DNA of 64,000 nt, from NCBI GenBank assembly GCA_001543015.1, contig LFLC01000010.1:1-64000 (forward strand). Reading direction: 5' to 3'. The position numbers and the translations under genes are program-made. Positions 45,422 through 55,442 of this stretch are shown one piece after another. How positions within the stretch are numbered: position 1 is the stretch's first letter; the number at the start of each line of letters is the position of its first letter. The notes below the pieces were generated by a model. That model did not search any database, was not told the origin of the DNA, and worked only from the letters and a program-made list of their open reading frames with translations. This DNA comes from Nitrosopumilus sp. LS_AOA. Lineage in GTDB: Archaea > Thermoproteota > Nitrososphaeria > Nitrososphaerales > Nitrosopumilaceae.

Positions 45422-45436
45422 TGTTCAAAATGAGCA
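45422..45436. promoter_or_regulatory. Operator site 3, TGTTCA-N3-TGAGCA
   Basis: TGTTCA-AAA-TGAGCA, ending 22 bases before the TTG start of the facing kinase gene; it mirrors site 1 on the TrmB side. Confidence 0.5.
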
Positions 45437-45458
45437 TACCCCCCCACATTAGATAGAC

Positions 45459-46502
45459 TTGAACATAACAAATATGGAAAAAGATGTTATTGAAAGAAGG
45501 AATGTAATGATAAGTGGAACCAGAGTTAAAGAATCATCAAATACTAATTTTAGATCAAGGGGAACATCACAAAGTGGGTTAAAAGAATCACTTCAAAATA
45601 CTGAAAATGATTTAATGAATGCACTATTTGAACAAAATCCAGCATACAACCAAACGATAGCCACATTAAAACAATTCAACGAGTATAAACTACAATTAGC
45701 AAAAAATCAAGTGGAAAGAGAACTAAAACTCTCAAAAGCTTTTGAACAAAGAGTAATTCAAAATTTAAAAAATGTTGCAAATAATGAAAGAAAATTAAAA
45801 GAACAAAAATTCCATCTTCAAGAAAAAATGAATAAAGTATCAGAGAAACTAACAGATTCAGGAAGACTTATGACAATAGGAACACTAGCTACAAGATTCA
45901 GTCATGATGTCAAAAATCCCCTCACACTCATTCAAACTCAGCTTGAAGTTCTGCAAATGAAATTCTTAAAAGAAAATGATAACGATACCAAAGTTGCATT
46001 TTTGAGAATTTTTTATGCATTATCTGGAATCACGCATATGGCAGAGCAAGTTTTAGATTATTCTCGTGAAAAACCATTACAAACAACACAAACTAATCTA
46101 TCAGATATTTTGAAATTATGTATAATGGGAATGGTCATTCCTGAAAATATTAAAATCACACTGCCAGAAAAAGACTGCACCATATTATGTGATGATTATC
46201 AAATAGGAATTGTGTTTAATAATTTAATTTTAAATTCTATAGAATCACTAGAAGATGGAGGAGAAATTAAAATAAATGTAAATAATGAAACAGACAATAT
46301 TGTTATAGAATTTCAGGATTCAGGTCCAGGAATTTCAGAAGACATAGTTGAAAAAATATTTGAACCCATGTTTAGTACTAAACAGAAAGGTACAGGGTTA
46401 GGATTAGCAAGTTGTGTTAGAATAATAGCACAGCATAAAGGAACAATTAGTGTACAAAATAACCCAACAAGATTTTTGATTAAACTTCCAAAAAATCAAT
46501 AA
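45459..46502 (+). CDS. Soluble histidine kinase
   Basis: A 347-residue kinase without membrane segments. The first ~45 residues are polar, residues 45-135 are a predicted coiled coil, then the HisKA box with H149 (FSHDVKNPLTLIQ), the N box (NLILNSIESL) and ATP-binding glycines (DSGPGIS, GTGLGLA). TTG start; an in-frame ATG at 45474 is an alternative. Its input is unknown. It is divergent from the TrmB gene with shared operator-like sites. A response regulator lies at 47877. Confidence 0.9.
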   Translation: MNITNMEKDVIERRNVMISGTRVKESSNTNFRSRGTSQSGLKESLQNTENDLMNALFEQNPAYNQTIATLKQFNEYKLQLAKNQVERELKLSKAFEQRVIQNLKNVANNERKLKEQKFHLQEKMNKVSEKLTDSGRLMTIGTLATRFSHDVKNPLTLIQTQLEVLQMKFLKENDNDTKVAFLRIFYALSGITHMAEQVLDYSREKPLQTTQTNLSDILKLCIMGMVIPENIKITLPEKDCTILCDDYQIGIVFNNLILNSIESLEDGGEIKINVNNETDNIVIEFQDSGPGISEDIVEKIFEPMFSTKQKGTGLGLASCVRIIAQHKGTISVQNNPTRFLIKLPKNQ

Positions 46503-46535
46503 AACATAAACTCAAAAATAAGAAAATCTTGAAAA

Positions 46536-47783
46536 TTAATTAACATTCATTACAGGTTGTGTGTCAGGAACAATTAGATCTTTTTGTGGAATACTAAAGT
46601 AGAAAACAGAACCTTGCCCCAATTCACTGTCCACACCAATTAATCCATGCATACTACGAACTATTCCTTTACAAATGGATAATCCAAGACCAGAACCACC
46701 ATGTTCTCTAGTTGTAGAAGCATTTACTTGATAAAATTTTTGGAATAAATTCTTTTGATTATCTTTTGAAATCCCCATACCATTATCTTTGACATAAAAC
46801 GTCACATAAGGATCATTTCTTTTTGTAGCAATTTCAATTTTTCCGTTTTCAGATACAAAATCAATTGCATTAATTAGAAAATTTTTCAATACTTGTTCAA
46901 TACGATTTTTGTCTCCAGATATAATTAAATCATCATTACAAGATATAGAAAAATCAATATTATTTTCAGCCATAACAGATTCATATTCATCATAAACAGA
47001 TTTAATAATTTTACAAGAGGACAAATCAGAAAATGTGAATACCATTTTTCCTAAATCAAGTTTTTTAACATCTAACAAATCACCAATCATCACTACTAAT
47101 TTATCGGCATTATGATGAATTTTTTCAATACTTTGACGCTGTTTTTCATTTAAAACGCCATATGCATCCTGTTCTAAAATAGAGCACCAACTAATGATGG
47201 GAGTAAGAGGGGTTTTTAATTCATGTGAAATCATAGAGGTGAATTCAGATTTTTTCTGATCAGCTTTTTTTGCTTCTTCTACAAGATTAGTTACAATATT
47301 ACTCCGCCATTCTAATTCGTGCAAGTATTTTTTTTCAATTTTCTTTTGTTCTGTTAATTCAGATATTGTTTTTTTCAATTCTTCTTTAGTTTCATTCAAA
47401 TATTGAACTTTATACTTTAATTCAATGTCTGTATGTTGTAATTCTAAGATTTTTGCTTCATAATCTTTTGATTTCTCAATAAACTTTTCACTTAATTTGT
47501 TGATAGAATTCCCCAATGTTCCTAACTCATCATTTTTTTCTATTTTCAATAATGTTTTACCGTCATCAGATATCGCATCAGTGTTTTTGGTGAATTTTTT
47601 TATCTCTAACAACACGTGTTTGACCAAAAGGATTGCAGATATACCAAATGCAAAAATTGCAGTTAATGAAATTGTGAAAAATAGAAAATTATTGGAAGGA
47701 TCTGAAAAATAATATCCATAAAATATTAAACCCGTCATTATTGCAAGAAATGAACCAATTTTTATTATAAATTTAGTAAGCAT
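46536..47783 (-). CDS. Membrane histidine kinase with HAMP domain
   Basis: A 415-residue kinase with two N-terminal membrane helices (about 8-25 and 35-55) separated by a very short outside loop, so it probably senses within the membrane or cytoplasm. A HAMP domain (about 55-105), a long coiled coil, the HisKA box with H187 ([12 protein letters not shown]) and a HATPase domain ([15 protein letters not shown]) follow. It is convergent with the soluble kinase and divergent from the receiver gene, forming a two-component cluster. Confidence 0.92.
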   Translation of the reverse strand: MLTKFIIKIGSFLAIMTGLIFYGYYFSDPSNNFLFFTISLTAIFAFGISAILLVKHVLLEIKKFTKNTDAISDDGKTLLKIEKNDELGTLGNSINKLSEKFIEKSKDYEAKILELQHTDIELKYKVQYLNETKEELKKTISELTEQKKIEKKYLHELEWRSNIVTNLVEEAKKADQKKSEFTSMISHELKTPLTPIISWCSILEQDAYGVLNEKQRQSIEKIHHNADKLVVMIGDLLDVKKLDLGKMVFTFSDLSSCKIIKSVYDEYESVMAENNIDFSISCNDDLIISGDKNRIEQVLKNFLINAIDFVSENGKIEIATKRNDPYVTFYVKDNGMGISKDNQKNLFQKFYQVNASTTREHGGSGLGLSICKGIVRSMHGLIGVDSELGQGSVFYFSIPQKDLIVPDTQPVMNVN

Positions 47784-47876
47784 CTCTAAAAAGTAATAGT
47801 TCTAATGTTTTGTCAAGCAATGTGTTATCAAATTAAACAAGCTACAGCTAAACTGGCAATCTAAGAATAAATCATA

Positions 47877-48260
47877 ATGGTATCAGTAATCGTAGTTGAA
47901 GATAATGTAGATTCAATGGGAGTATTATGTGAATTTTTACAAATCAAAGATTTGGATGTGATCGGTCGAGGGAAAAATGGCCAAGATGCCATAAAATTGT
48001 ATAATCAGCTTCGTCCAGATGCAGTAATCATGGATGTAATGATGCCTGAATTTGATGGTTATTACGGTCTTGAAGGAATCAAAAAGAATGATCCCAATGC
48101 AACGGTAGTCATGGTAACAGCAGACAAGACAGATGCTACTAGAAAAAAATTGATGAAGTTGAATGCATCAGCAATCCTATACAAACCAAATGATGTAAAC
48201 AAAATAAAGCCAACAGTGGAAAAATTAATAGATGAAAAAGTTCAATCAATCAAATTTTAA
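47877..48260 (+). CDS. CheY-like response regulator (receiver only)
   Basis: A 127-residue stand-alone receiver: acidic pair E8/D9, phosphate acceptor D53 (VIMDVMMP), T81 (MVTADK) and K103 (LYKP). It has no output domain, so it acts through a partner protein, as is common in this lineage. It is divergent from the HAMP kinase, about 90 bases away, which is the likely phosphodonor; the soluble kinase is the other candidate. Confidence 0.92.
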   Translation: MVSVIVVEDNVDSMGVLCEFLQIKDLDVIGRGKNGQDAIKLYNQLRPDAVIMDVMMPEFDGYYGLEGIKKNDPNATVVMVTADKTDATRKKLMKLNASAILYKPNDVNKIKPTVEKLIDEKVQSIKF

Positions 48261-48331
48261 TAATTATTTGGAATTTGAAAAAATTTCACAATGCTCAATA
48301 AAGTAATTAGACAGAACAATTGACGTAATCA

Positions 48332-49057
48332 GTGCAAAAGAAATTCCCAGAAGCTGAAGTATTTGAAACAAAGAAAATGACATTAAAAAGTCCAATAATT
48401 TTTGCAGGATTTGTCGGTGCAGGGTTAGTAGGTCCTGTTGCAATAAATCACATTATTGAGAAATTAGAAATGGTGGAAATGGGAGTAATGAGATCAAAAT
48501 ATCTTCCACCATCTACAGTTTTTATGAAAGGTAGATTACGCCATCCATTTAGATTCTATTCAAACCAAGAAGGAACAGTATGTGCAATAATTTGTGAAAT
48601 AACTTTGAGGATGGAGGGTCTTTATTCATTAGTGGCATCAATTTTAGATTGGGCAGCTGAAAAAGGATCAAAAGAAATAGTAATTTTAGATGGTGTTGCA
48701 AGTAATGAACACGATGATAAAGCGTATTGTGCTGCAGAAGAGGATCTAATCAGAACTATGGCAGATAAAGACATCAGCATGATTCCTCAAGGATTTATCA
48801 CAGGAATTCCTGGAGGAATATTAAATGAATGTCTTGTAAGAGAGATTCAAGGATTAACACTTTTAGCAAAAGCAGATAAAGTTGCACCAGATTCAGCTGC
48901 TGCTGCGACATTAATTGAGGCACTAAACAGACTCTATGATATGAATATAGATACTACAGATCTTCGTAAAGATAAAGATAGAATTAATTCAGAATTTAGC
49001 GAATTATCTCAAAAATATGTAGAGCATAGAGAAGAGATTGCCGGTATGTACATGTGA
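48332..49057 (+). CDS. PAC2-family protein (proteasome assembly chaperone-like)
   Basis: A 241-residue PAC2 protein, GTG start. Typical segments are IIFAGFVGAGLVGPVAINH, GFITGIPGGILNECL and a helical, charged C-terminus. It shares with the protein at 3240 the same C-terminal MYM ending and the GIPGxxLNE motif, suggesting paralogs. Function in archaea is unproven. Confidence 0.85.
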   Translation: MQKKFPEAEVFETKKMTLKSPIIFAGFVGAGLVGPVAINHIIEKLEMVEMGVMRSKYLPPSTVFMKGRLRHPFRFYSNQEGTVCAIICEITLRMEGLYSLVASILDWAAEKGSKEIVILDGVASNEHDDKAYCAAEEDLIRTMADKDISMIPQGFITGIPGGILNECLVREIQGLTLLAKADKVAPDSAAAATLIEALNRLYDMNIDTTDLRKDKDRINSEFSELSQKYVEHREEIAGMYM

Positions 49058-49106
49058 TCGAAATTATAGGCAAATTCTTTTATTCACAATATAGGAGCAT
49101 CAAACC

Positions 49107-50129
49107 ATGGTTCTGACCTACAAAAAAGCTGGAGTCGATATTTCACAAATTAAACAAAGTCAAAAGGCAATTGGGAAATTAATTTCATCAACTCACAAGC
49201 TTCAGAAAAAAGCAAAAATGACACATGGGTTTGGACATTATGCAGGAATTGTAGAAATTCCAGGTGGAAAACTTTTAGCAACACATACAGATGGAGTAGG
49301 AACTAAAGTGGTAATTGCAAATATGATGAAAAAATACAACACAATAGGAATTGATTGTGTTGCAATGAATGTTAATGATATAATTTGTATTGGTGCAACA
49401 CCAATATCATTTGTTGATTATATTGCTGCAAACAAAAATAATGTAGCAATTTTCAAAAAAATTGTTGAGGGTTTAGTTACAGGTGCAAAAAAATCATCCA
49501 TGCCAATTGTAGGTGGAGAAACTGCAATAATGCCGGATGTAATTGAAGGAAAAGGATTTGCATTTGATTTGGCAGGAATGGTTGTAGGATTATTAGATAA
49601 AAAAGATCTGGTTCTAGGGAATAAAATAAAATCAGGAGATGTGATTATTGGGGCAAAGAGTACAGGATTTCATTCAAACGGATATTCACTTGCAAGAAAG
49701 GCATTATTAAAAAAATACTCAATTAATGATAAAGTCAAAGGAGTAGGAAAAATTGGAGATGCAATGCTCAAACCAACTGAAATTTATACAAATCCAGTAT
49801 TAGAAATGATTCAGAAATGTAAGATTAATGGTCTTGCACACATCACAGGAGGAGCATTTACCAAATTATTACGCCTCAAAAATATAGGATATCAGATTGA
49901 TTCACTTCCAAAAATCCCACCAATCATGGGACTCGTACAAGAACAGGGCGTAAAATCTGAAGAAATGTACAAGACATTTAACATGGGTGTGGGATTTTGT
50001 GTGATTGCACCAAAAACACAAGTAACAAAAATCAAATCAATTTTCAAAAAATATAAAATTTCAAGTCAGGAAATTGGACAGGTTGTTTCAAAGAAAGGTG
50101 TTTTTGTAAATTCAATAAAAATTGCTTAA
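49107..50129 (+). CDS. purM: Phosphoribosylformylglycinamidine cyclo-ligase
   Basis: A 340-residue PurM (AIR synthase), fifth step of purine synthesis. Opening TYKKAGVDI, the substrate/ATP loops ATHTDGVGTKV, CVAMNVNDI and VGGETAIMPD, and ITGGAFTKLLRL are characteristic. An AGGAG ribosome-binding element lies about 10 bases before the ATG. No other pur genes adjacent. Confidence 0.96.
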   Translation: MVLTYKKAGVDISQIKQSQKAIGKLISSTHKLQKKAKMTHGFGHYAGIVEIPGGKLLATHTDGVGTKVVIANMMKKYNTIGIDCVAMNVNDIICIGATPISFVDYIAANKNNVAIFKKIVEGLVTGAKKSSMPIVGGETAIMPDVIEGKGFAFDLAGMVVGLLDKKDLVLGNKIKSGDVIIGAKSTGFHSNGYSLARKALLKKYSINDKVKGVGKIGDAMLKPTEIYTNPVLEMIQKCKINGLAHITGGAFTKLLRLKNIGYQIDSLPKIPPIMGLVQEQGVKSEEMYKTFNMGVGFCVIAPKTQVTKIKSIFKKYKISSQEIGQVVSKKGVFVNSIKIA

Positions 50130-50203
50130 TTTAACAATTACAAAATAATTTTCAACCTAATATCACCTTATATGACAGATTTCTCAAGGCAGGTAAGAGA
50201 ATA

Positions 50204-51451
50204 ATGAGTGAGGCCCAGTTTATTGAAACAATTATCGGTGTAGGTATTCTACTTTTTGCAGCTAAATTAATGGCAGAACTTTTCCTCAGAATGAAACTTC
50301 CAATTGTGTTAGGGGAATTAATTGCAGGAATGATTGTTGGACCGTTTGCATTAGGAGGAATACAAATAGCTGATGGAAAACAATTACTGCAAATTAATGA
50401 TGAAATTAGAATACTAGGGGAAATGGGAGCAATTGTAATTTTATTCATGGCAGGACTTGAAATGACTCCTAAAGAATTTCTCAAAGGAGGAAAAGCAGCG
50501 TTTACAGTTGGAACATTAGGAGTAGTTGTACCGTTCTTTGTAGGTCTTGCAGTTTTCATGGCATTTGGATTTGATGCATTACAGTCAATGTTAATTGCAA
50601 CAGCACTTACTGCAACAAGTATTGCAATTTCAATTCAAGTTCTAAGTGAATTTGGTAAAATAAAAACACCAGAAGCCAGACTCATAATTGGTGCAGCAAT
50701 AGTAGATGATATTTTAGCAATTGCAGTACTATCAGTTGTAACATCCATAGCAGGATCTGATGGAGGAATAGATAACATCGATCCTATTGAAGTCGTAATT
50801 ACAATTTTACAGGTATTAGGATTTTTTGCAATAATGCTCATTGTTGCAGTTGTTGTTATTCCAAAGGTAATCACACCCAGAATATGGAAGGCAAAAGGAA
50901 GTGTGGAGGGAATTGCTACTGCGGCGTTCTTTGGTGCAGCAGCTCTTGCAGGCTCCATTGGTCTTTCACCAATAGTGGGGGCGTTTGCTGTAGGAATGGC
51001 ATTATCCACAACCAAAGTATTTGAGAAAATAGAAAGTTATGTTGGTAAGATAGGTTTGATTTTTGCTCCATTGTTCTTTGCAATTATTGGGGCACAGGTG
51101 GATCTGAGAGCAGTTGATTTGAATATTTTGATGTTAAGTGGAGTTATTATTTTAGTGGCAGTTACAACAAAATTATTTGGATGTGGTCTTCCAGCAATGT
51201 ATTTTTTGAAAAGTAAATCAGCTGGAATGAAGGTTGGAATTGGAATGATTTCAAGAGGTGAAGTAGGACTTATTGTAGCAGGTGTAGGGGTAACTGCAGG
51301 AATTCTCACATCAGAAGTGTATTCTACAATAATAATCATGGTATTAGTTACAACAATCATAACTCCAATTTGGTTAAAGATAGAATACAGGAAAGATCAA
51401 AATGGAAATAACGGTTCACCAAAAACAAAACCAGAACAAACTATAGAATAA
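50204..51451 (+). CDS. Cation:proton antiporter (CPA2 family)
   Basis: A 415-residue antiporter with about 12-13 membrane helices. The segments LGELIAGMIVGP, MAGLEMTPKEF, ATALTATSIAIS and IIGAAIVDDILA (with the conserved paired Asp residues) match the Na+/H+ or K+/H+ CPA2 exchangers. It has no C-terminal regulatory (TrkA-N) domain; the tail is short and polar. Confidence 0.92.
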   Translation: MSEAQFIETIIGVGILLFAAKLMAELFLRMKLPIVLGELIAGMIVGPFALGGIQIADGKQLLQINDEIRILGEMGAIVILFMAGLEMTPKEFLKGGKAAFTVGTLGVVVPFFVGLAVFMAFGFDALQSMLIATALTATSIAISIQVLSEFGKIKTPEARLIIGAAIVDDILAIAVLSVVTSIAGSDGGIDNIDPIEVVITILQVLGFFAIMLIVAVVVIPKVITPRIWKAKGSVEGIATAAFFGAAALAGSIGLSPIVGAFAVGMALSTTKVFEKIESYVGKIGLIFAPLFFAIIGAQVDLRAVDLNILMLSGVIILVAVTTKLFGCGLPAMYFLKSKSAGMKVGIGMISRGEVGLIVAGVGVTAGILTSEVYSTIIIMVLVTTIITPIWLKIEYRKDQNGNNGSPKTKPEQTIE

Positions 51452-51529
51452 ATTCAGAGATAGTAAAATGATACAAAAAATGACCACTATGAAAGATATT
51501 TACAATAAGGTGAATTTAGGATAAACAAT

Positions 51530-52198
51530 ATGACTGTAAATTATAATGAATTAACAAAACAAGTTCTCAACATATATCCAGAAGTAAAATTTGCAGGGAT
51601 TGTCAACGTTAAAGGTGAAATTGTTGCAGGCGGTCACAAAGAAAATGTCGAACAAATACTAGTAGGAGATGAAGTGAAAATGTCAATACATTATGCAATA
51701 CAAAAAAGAGATCTTTATACAAATTTAGCATATAAAATAGGTCATGAAAAATCAGCAATTACTGAATTTGAAAAAGTAATACTGATCAGCATTCCAATGA
51801 ATTCCAATGAGTTGTTTTTAGTTCGAACAGACATAGGAGTTAATTATTCAAAAATTATTGATTTCATTTATTCAAAAATAGATCCTCAAAAACACATTCG
51901 TGATGAGATCAATCTAATTCAAAATGAAATTGAGAAATTAAAAAATCTGAAAGTCAGTAAAGCGAAGAGAAGAGTGGTAAAGAGAAAACCAGCTAGAAAG
52001 ACTGCAAAGAGAAGAGTGGTAAAGAGAAAACCAGCTAGAAAGACTGCAAAGAGAAGAGTGGTAAAGAGAAAACCAGCTAGAAAGACTGCAAAGAGAAGAG
52101 TGGTAAAGAGAAAACCAGCTAGAAAGACTGCAAAGAGAAGAGTGGTAAAGAGAAAACCAGCTAGAAGTAGCAAATCCAAAAGAAAAACAAGAAGGTAG
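51530..52198 (+). CDS. Roadblock-like protein with basic 14-residue repeat tail
   Basis: A 222-residue protein. The first ~125 residues are an alpha/beta domain resembling the roadblock/LC7-like small proteins frequent in thaumarchaea (FAGIVNVKGEIVAGG, then VILISIP). A short helix follows. From residue 146 it repeats KRRVVKRKPARKTA four times plus a partial copy, ending in SSKSKRKTRR. The tail is very basic, histone H1-like, and should bind nucleic acid (inference). It is the charge opposite of the acidic tail on the Alba protein at 4836. Confidence 0.75.
   Translation: MTVNYNELTKQVLNIYPEVKFAGIVNVKGEIVAGGHKENVEQILVGDEVKMSIHYAIQKRDLYTNLAYKIGHEKSAITEFEKVILISIPMNSNELFLVRTDIGVNYSKIIDFIYSKIDPQKHIRDEINLIQNEIEKLKNLKVSKAKRRVVKRKPARKTAKRRVVKRKPARKTAKRRVVKRKPARKTAKRRVVKRKPARKTAKRRVVKRKPARSSKSKRKTRR
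51965..52165. repeat. 42-bp tandem repeat x4.8 in basic-tail gene
   Basis: Four identical 42-base units at 51965, 52007, 52049 and 52091, and a fifth 33-base partial unit at 52133, all in frame. Identity at every base, including wobble positions, suggests recent duplication. Confidence 0.95.
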
Positions 52199-52254
52199 GC
52201 TCAATTCGAGTTGAATTGTTTAACGAATTTATGTCTAAATTACTATGAAAACTC

Positions 52255-53841
52255 ATGAATAAACTGAATCCTGCACTTGCCAAGGCATGTAGTGAAATTA
52301 CTCAAAATCTTCTAACAATTAATCAACCCAGTAAAAAACAAGTCAAAGAAGAAATCATCAAAATCTGTACAAAATATGCACTTGAGAGGATTCCTAGAAA
52401 CTATGAGATTCTATCAACAGTAAAAGATTCAGATTTTGAAAAATTAAAAAATGTATTACTAAGAAAGCCAACAAAAACAGCATCAGGTGTTTCAGTGGTT
52501 GCATTAATGCCAAAACCATATGCATGTCCACATGGCCGATGCACATATTGTCCAGGCGGAATAGAATTTAATTCTCCAAACAGTTACACAGGAAAAGAAC
52601 CATCATCACTAAATGCGATTGAAAATGATTTTGATCCTAAATTACAAATTACATCAAAGATTGAGAAATTAATTTCGTTTGGGCATGATCCAAGTAAAAT
52701 GGAAATTGTTATTGTGGGTGGAACATTTCTATTTATGCCAAAAGACTATCAAAAAGATTTCATAAAATCATGTTATGATGCATTAAATGGAACAAACTCA
52801 AATAATTTAGAAGAAGCAAAATCAAATAATGAACATGCTTCAATTAGAAATGTCGGATTCACAATTGAGACAAAGCCAGACTATTGTAAAAAAGAGCATG
52901 TTGATTTAATGCTAAGTTATGGAATAACAAGAGTTGAGATAGGAGTACAATCATTACAAGAAAGAGTTTATGAAATTGTTAACAGAGGTCATAACTATAA
53001 TGACGTATTAGAATCATTTCAAATTTCAAAAGATGCAGGATACAAAATTGTTGCACATATGATGCCGGGATTACCTACAATGACACCAGAAGGAGACATT
53101 GCAGATTTTAAAAAATTATTTTCAGATTCAGAATTACGTCCAGATATGTTGAAAATTTATCCTTCTCTAGTAATTGAAAATACCCCATTGTATGAAGAGT
53201 ACAAGCAAGGAAAGTACACACCATATTCTGATGAAGATATGATCAAAGTTCTAACAGAAGCTAAGAGAAATGTTCCAAAATGGGTTAGAATAATGAGAAT
53301 TCAAAGGGAAATTTCTCCAAAAGAGATCATTGCAGGTCCAAAATCAGGCAATTTGAGACAAATTGTTCATCAAAATCTTGCAAAATTAGGAATATCATGC
53401 AAATGTATCAGATGTAGAGAAGTAGGACTATCTAACAAGAAAGCAGATGTAGGAGATGTAAAATTGATCAGAATTAACTATGAGTCATCAGGAGGAAAAG
53501 AAGTGTTTTTGTCATATGAGGACAAAAATGAATCAATTTATGGATTTTTGAGATTACGAAAACCTAGTGTAGATGCACATAGAGATGAAATTGATCAAGA
53601 CACATGTATCGTTAGAGAGATTCATGTATATGGAAAATCTTTGAAACTAGGAGAAAAAGGAGATAGTGAAATACAACATTCAGGTCTAGGAAAAAATTTG
53701 ATGAAGGAAGCTGAAAAAATATCTAAAGAAGAATTTGATGCAAAGAAAATTTTAGTGATTAGTGCTGTAGGTACAAGAGAGTATTATCAAAAATTAGGGT
53801 ATTCGTTATATGGACCATACATGTCCAAATCATTGAATTAG
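52255..53841 (+). CDS. elp3: Elp3 tRNA U34 modification enzyme
   Basis: A 528-residue Elp3 with radical-SAM and acetyltransferase parts. The cluster motif is C91-x4-C96-x2-C99 (PHGRCTYCPGG); the conserved IETKPDYC and GVQSLQERVYEIVNRGH segments follow. The GNAT domain occupies about 380-528 (HSGLGKNLMKEAEK as the acetyl-CoA loop). It makes the cm5U-type modification at the tRNA wobble base. It precedes lysS by 9 bases, so they share a transcript. Confidence 0.96.
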   Translation: MNKLNPALAKACSEITQNLLTINQPSKKQVKEEIIKICTKYALERIPRNYEILSTVKDSDFEKLKNVLLRKPTKTASGVSVVALMPKPYACPHGRCTYCPGGIEFNSPNSYTGKEPSSLNAIENDFDPKLQITSKIEKLISFGHDPSKMEIVIVGGTFLFMPKDYQKDFIKSCYDALNGTNSNNLEEAKSNNEHASIRNVGFTIETKPDYCKKEHVDLMLSYGITRVEIGVQSLQERVYEIVNRGHNYNDVLESFQISKDAGYKIVAHMMPGLPTMTPEGDIADFKKLFSDSELRPDMLKIYPSLVIENTPLYEEYKQGKYTPYSDEDMIKVLTEAKRNVPKWVRIMRIQREISPKEIIAGPKSGNLRQIVHQNLAKLGISCKCIRCREVGLSNKKADVGDVKLIRINYESSGGKEVFLSYEDKNESIYGFLRLRKPSVDAHRDEIDQDTCIVREIHVYGKSLKLGEKGDSEIQHSGLGKNLMKEAEKISKEEFDAKKILVISAVGTREYYQKLGYSLYGPYMSKSLN

Positions 53842-53850
53842 TGAAAAGAA

Positions 53851-55440
53851 ATGACAGAACTAAAAATTATCGGAAAAGGGACTTGGATTGATAAATTAGC
53901 ATCAGAGTTACTAGAGCGTGAAAAAGTTCTTGGAAGGAGTACAGATATTTTAAGAGTAGAAAGTGGTCTAGGGGCATCAGGAATTCCACATATTGGAAGT
54001 CTAGGTGATGCAGTAAGAGCATACGGAGTTAAGTTAGCATTAGAAAACTTGGGATACAAGTCAGAACTAATTGCATACTCTGATGACCTTGATGGATTAA
54101 GAAAAATTCCAGAAGGAATGCAAGAGTTTGGTTTAGAAGAACATATTGCAAAACCAGTATCACTTATTCCAGATCCTTATGGATGTCATGACTCTTACGG
54201 AATGCACATGAGTAGTATTCTATTAGATGGATTAGAGAAGGTTGGAATAAAATATGAATTTAGACGGGCAGTTGATACTTACAAACAAGGATTACTAAAA
54301 GATCAAATACACACAATATTACAAAACAGTTCAAAAATTGGAGACAAAATTTCAGAACTTGTAGGACAAGAAAAATATCAAAAATACTTACCATATTTTC
54401 CAGTTTGTGCAAATTGTAATCGTCTCTATACAGCAGAAGCTACGGAATACATTTCAGATGAGAAGAAAGTGAAATACACATGTCATGATACAGAAATAGG
54501 CTCAAAAATAGTCAAGGGTTGTGGTCATATTGGAGAGGCCGATATTGGAAAAGACCTAGGAAAATTAGCATGGAAGGTAGAATTTGCAGCAAGGTGGGCT
54601 GCATTTGATATTAGATTTGAAGCATATGGAAAAGACATCATGGATTCAGTCAAAGTAAATGATTGGGTAGCAGATGAAATTTTAGAATTTCCACATCCTC
54701 ATCATGTAAAATATGAAATGTTTCTAGATAAGGGTGGGAAAAAGATTTCAAAATCATTAGGTAATGTAATTACAGCACAAAAATGGCTAGAATTCGGTAC
54801 TCCAAAATCAATTCTATTATTACTATACAAAAGAATTACGGGTGCAAGAGAATTAGGATTTGATGACATTCCATCATTGATGGCAGAATATAATGAGCTT
54901 GAAGATATTTACTTTGGACGAATCAAAGTAGACAATCAAGCAAAATTGGTAAAATCAAAAGGATTATTTGAATATGTAAATCTACTAAATCCTCCAAAGC
55001 AGTCAAGTACACATGTAAACTATAGGTTAGTAGTTGAATTAACAAAAATTTTCAAAGAAAACAGAGGAGAAAGAGTAATGAAGAAATTATTAGATTATGG
55101 TGTAATAAAAAATCCAGAATCAGAAATAGAAAAACTCATTGTACTTGCAGGTAATTTCTCAGATGAATTTGATGAGCAAGAAAAAATTAAAGTGGATTTG
55201 GATGATACTACAAAAAATGCATTGAAATTACTAGTTGATGCATTAAAAGGGGATGATGAATTAGAAGATATTCAAAATACAATATACCAAATTGCAAAAT
55301 CAAATGATGTACAACCAAAAGATTTCTTTAAAATATTATATCAAATAATTTTAGGAACATCAAGAGGTCCAAAGATTGGACCATTTATTGCAGATATTGG
55401 AAGAAAACAAGTAGCAAAAACACTTTCAGAGTACACATAG
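53851..55440 (+). CDS. lysS: Lysyl-tRNA synthetase, class I
   Basis: A 529-residue class I LysRS, the archaeal form. The HIGH-equivalent is HIGS (47-50) and the KMSKS-equivalent KISKS (298-302). A zinc knuckle (CANC at 186-189, then C211 and C224) sits between. The C-terminal helical anticodon-binding part is complete. It lies downstream of elp3 and just ahead of a small membrane protein gene. Confidence 0.95.
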   Translation: MTELKIIGKGTWIDKLASELLEREKVLGRSTDILRVESGLGASGIPHIGSLGDAVRAYGVKLALENLGYKSELIAYSDDLDGLRKIPEGMQEFGLEEHIAKPVSLIPDPYGCHDSYGMHMSSILLDGLEKVGIKYEFRRAVDTYKQGLLKDQIHTILQNSSKIGDKISELVGQEKYQKYLPYFPVCANCNRLYTAEATEYISDEKKVKYTCHDTEIGSKIVKGCGHIGEADIGKDLGKLAWKVEFAARWAAFDIRFEAYGKDIMDSVKVNDWVADEILEFPHPHHVKYEMFLDKGGKKISKSLGNVITAQKWLEFGTPKSILLLLYKRITGARELGFDDIPSLMAEYNELEDIYFGRIKVDNQAKLVKSKGLFEYVNLLNPPKQSSTHVNYRLVVELTKIFKENRGERVMKKLLDYGVIKNPESEIEKLIVLAGNFSDEFDEQEKIKVDLDDTTKNALKLLVDALKGDDELEDIQNTIYQIAKSNDVQPKDFFKILYQIILGTSRGPKIGPFIADIGRKQVAKTLSEYT

Positions 55441-55442
55441 TC

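Noticed and set aside
51919-52204. Minus-strand hydrophobic repeat frames over the basic-tail gene
   Set aside because: Antisense readings of the 42-base repeat; Lys/Arg codons read backwards give Phe/Leu.
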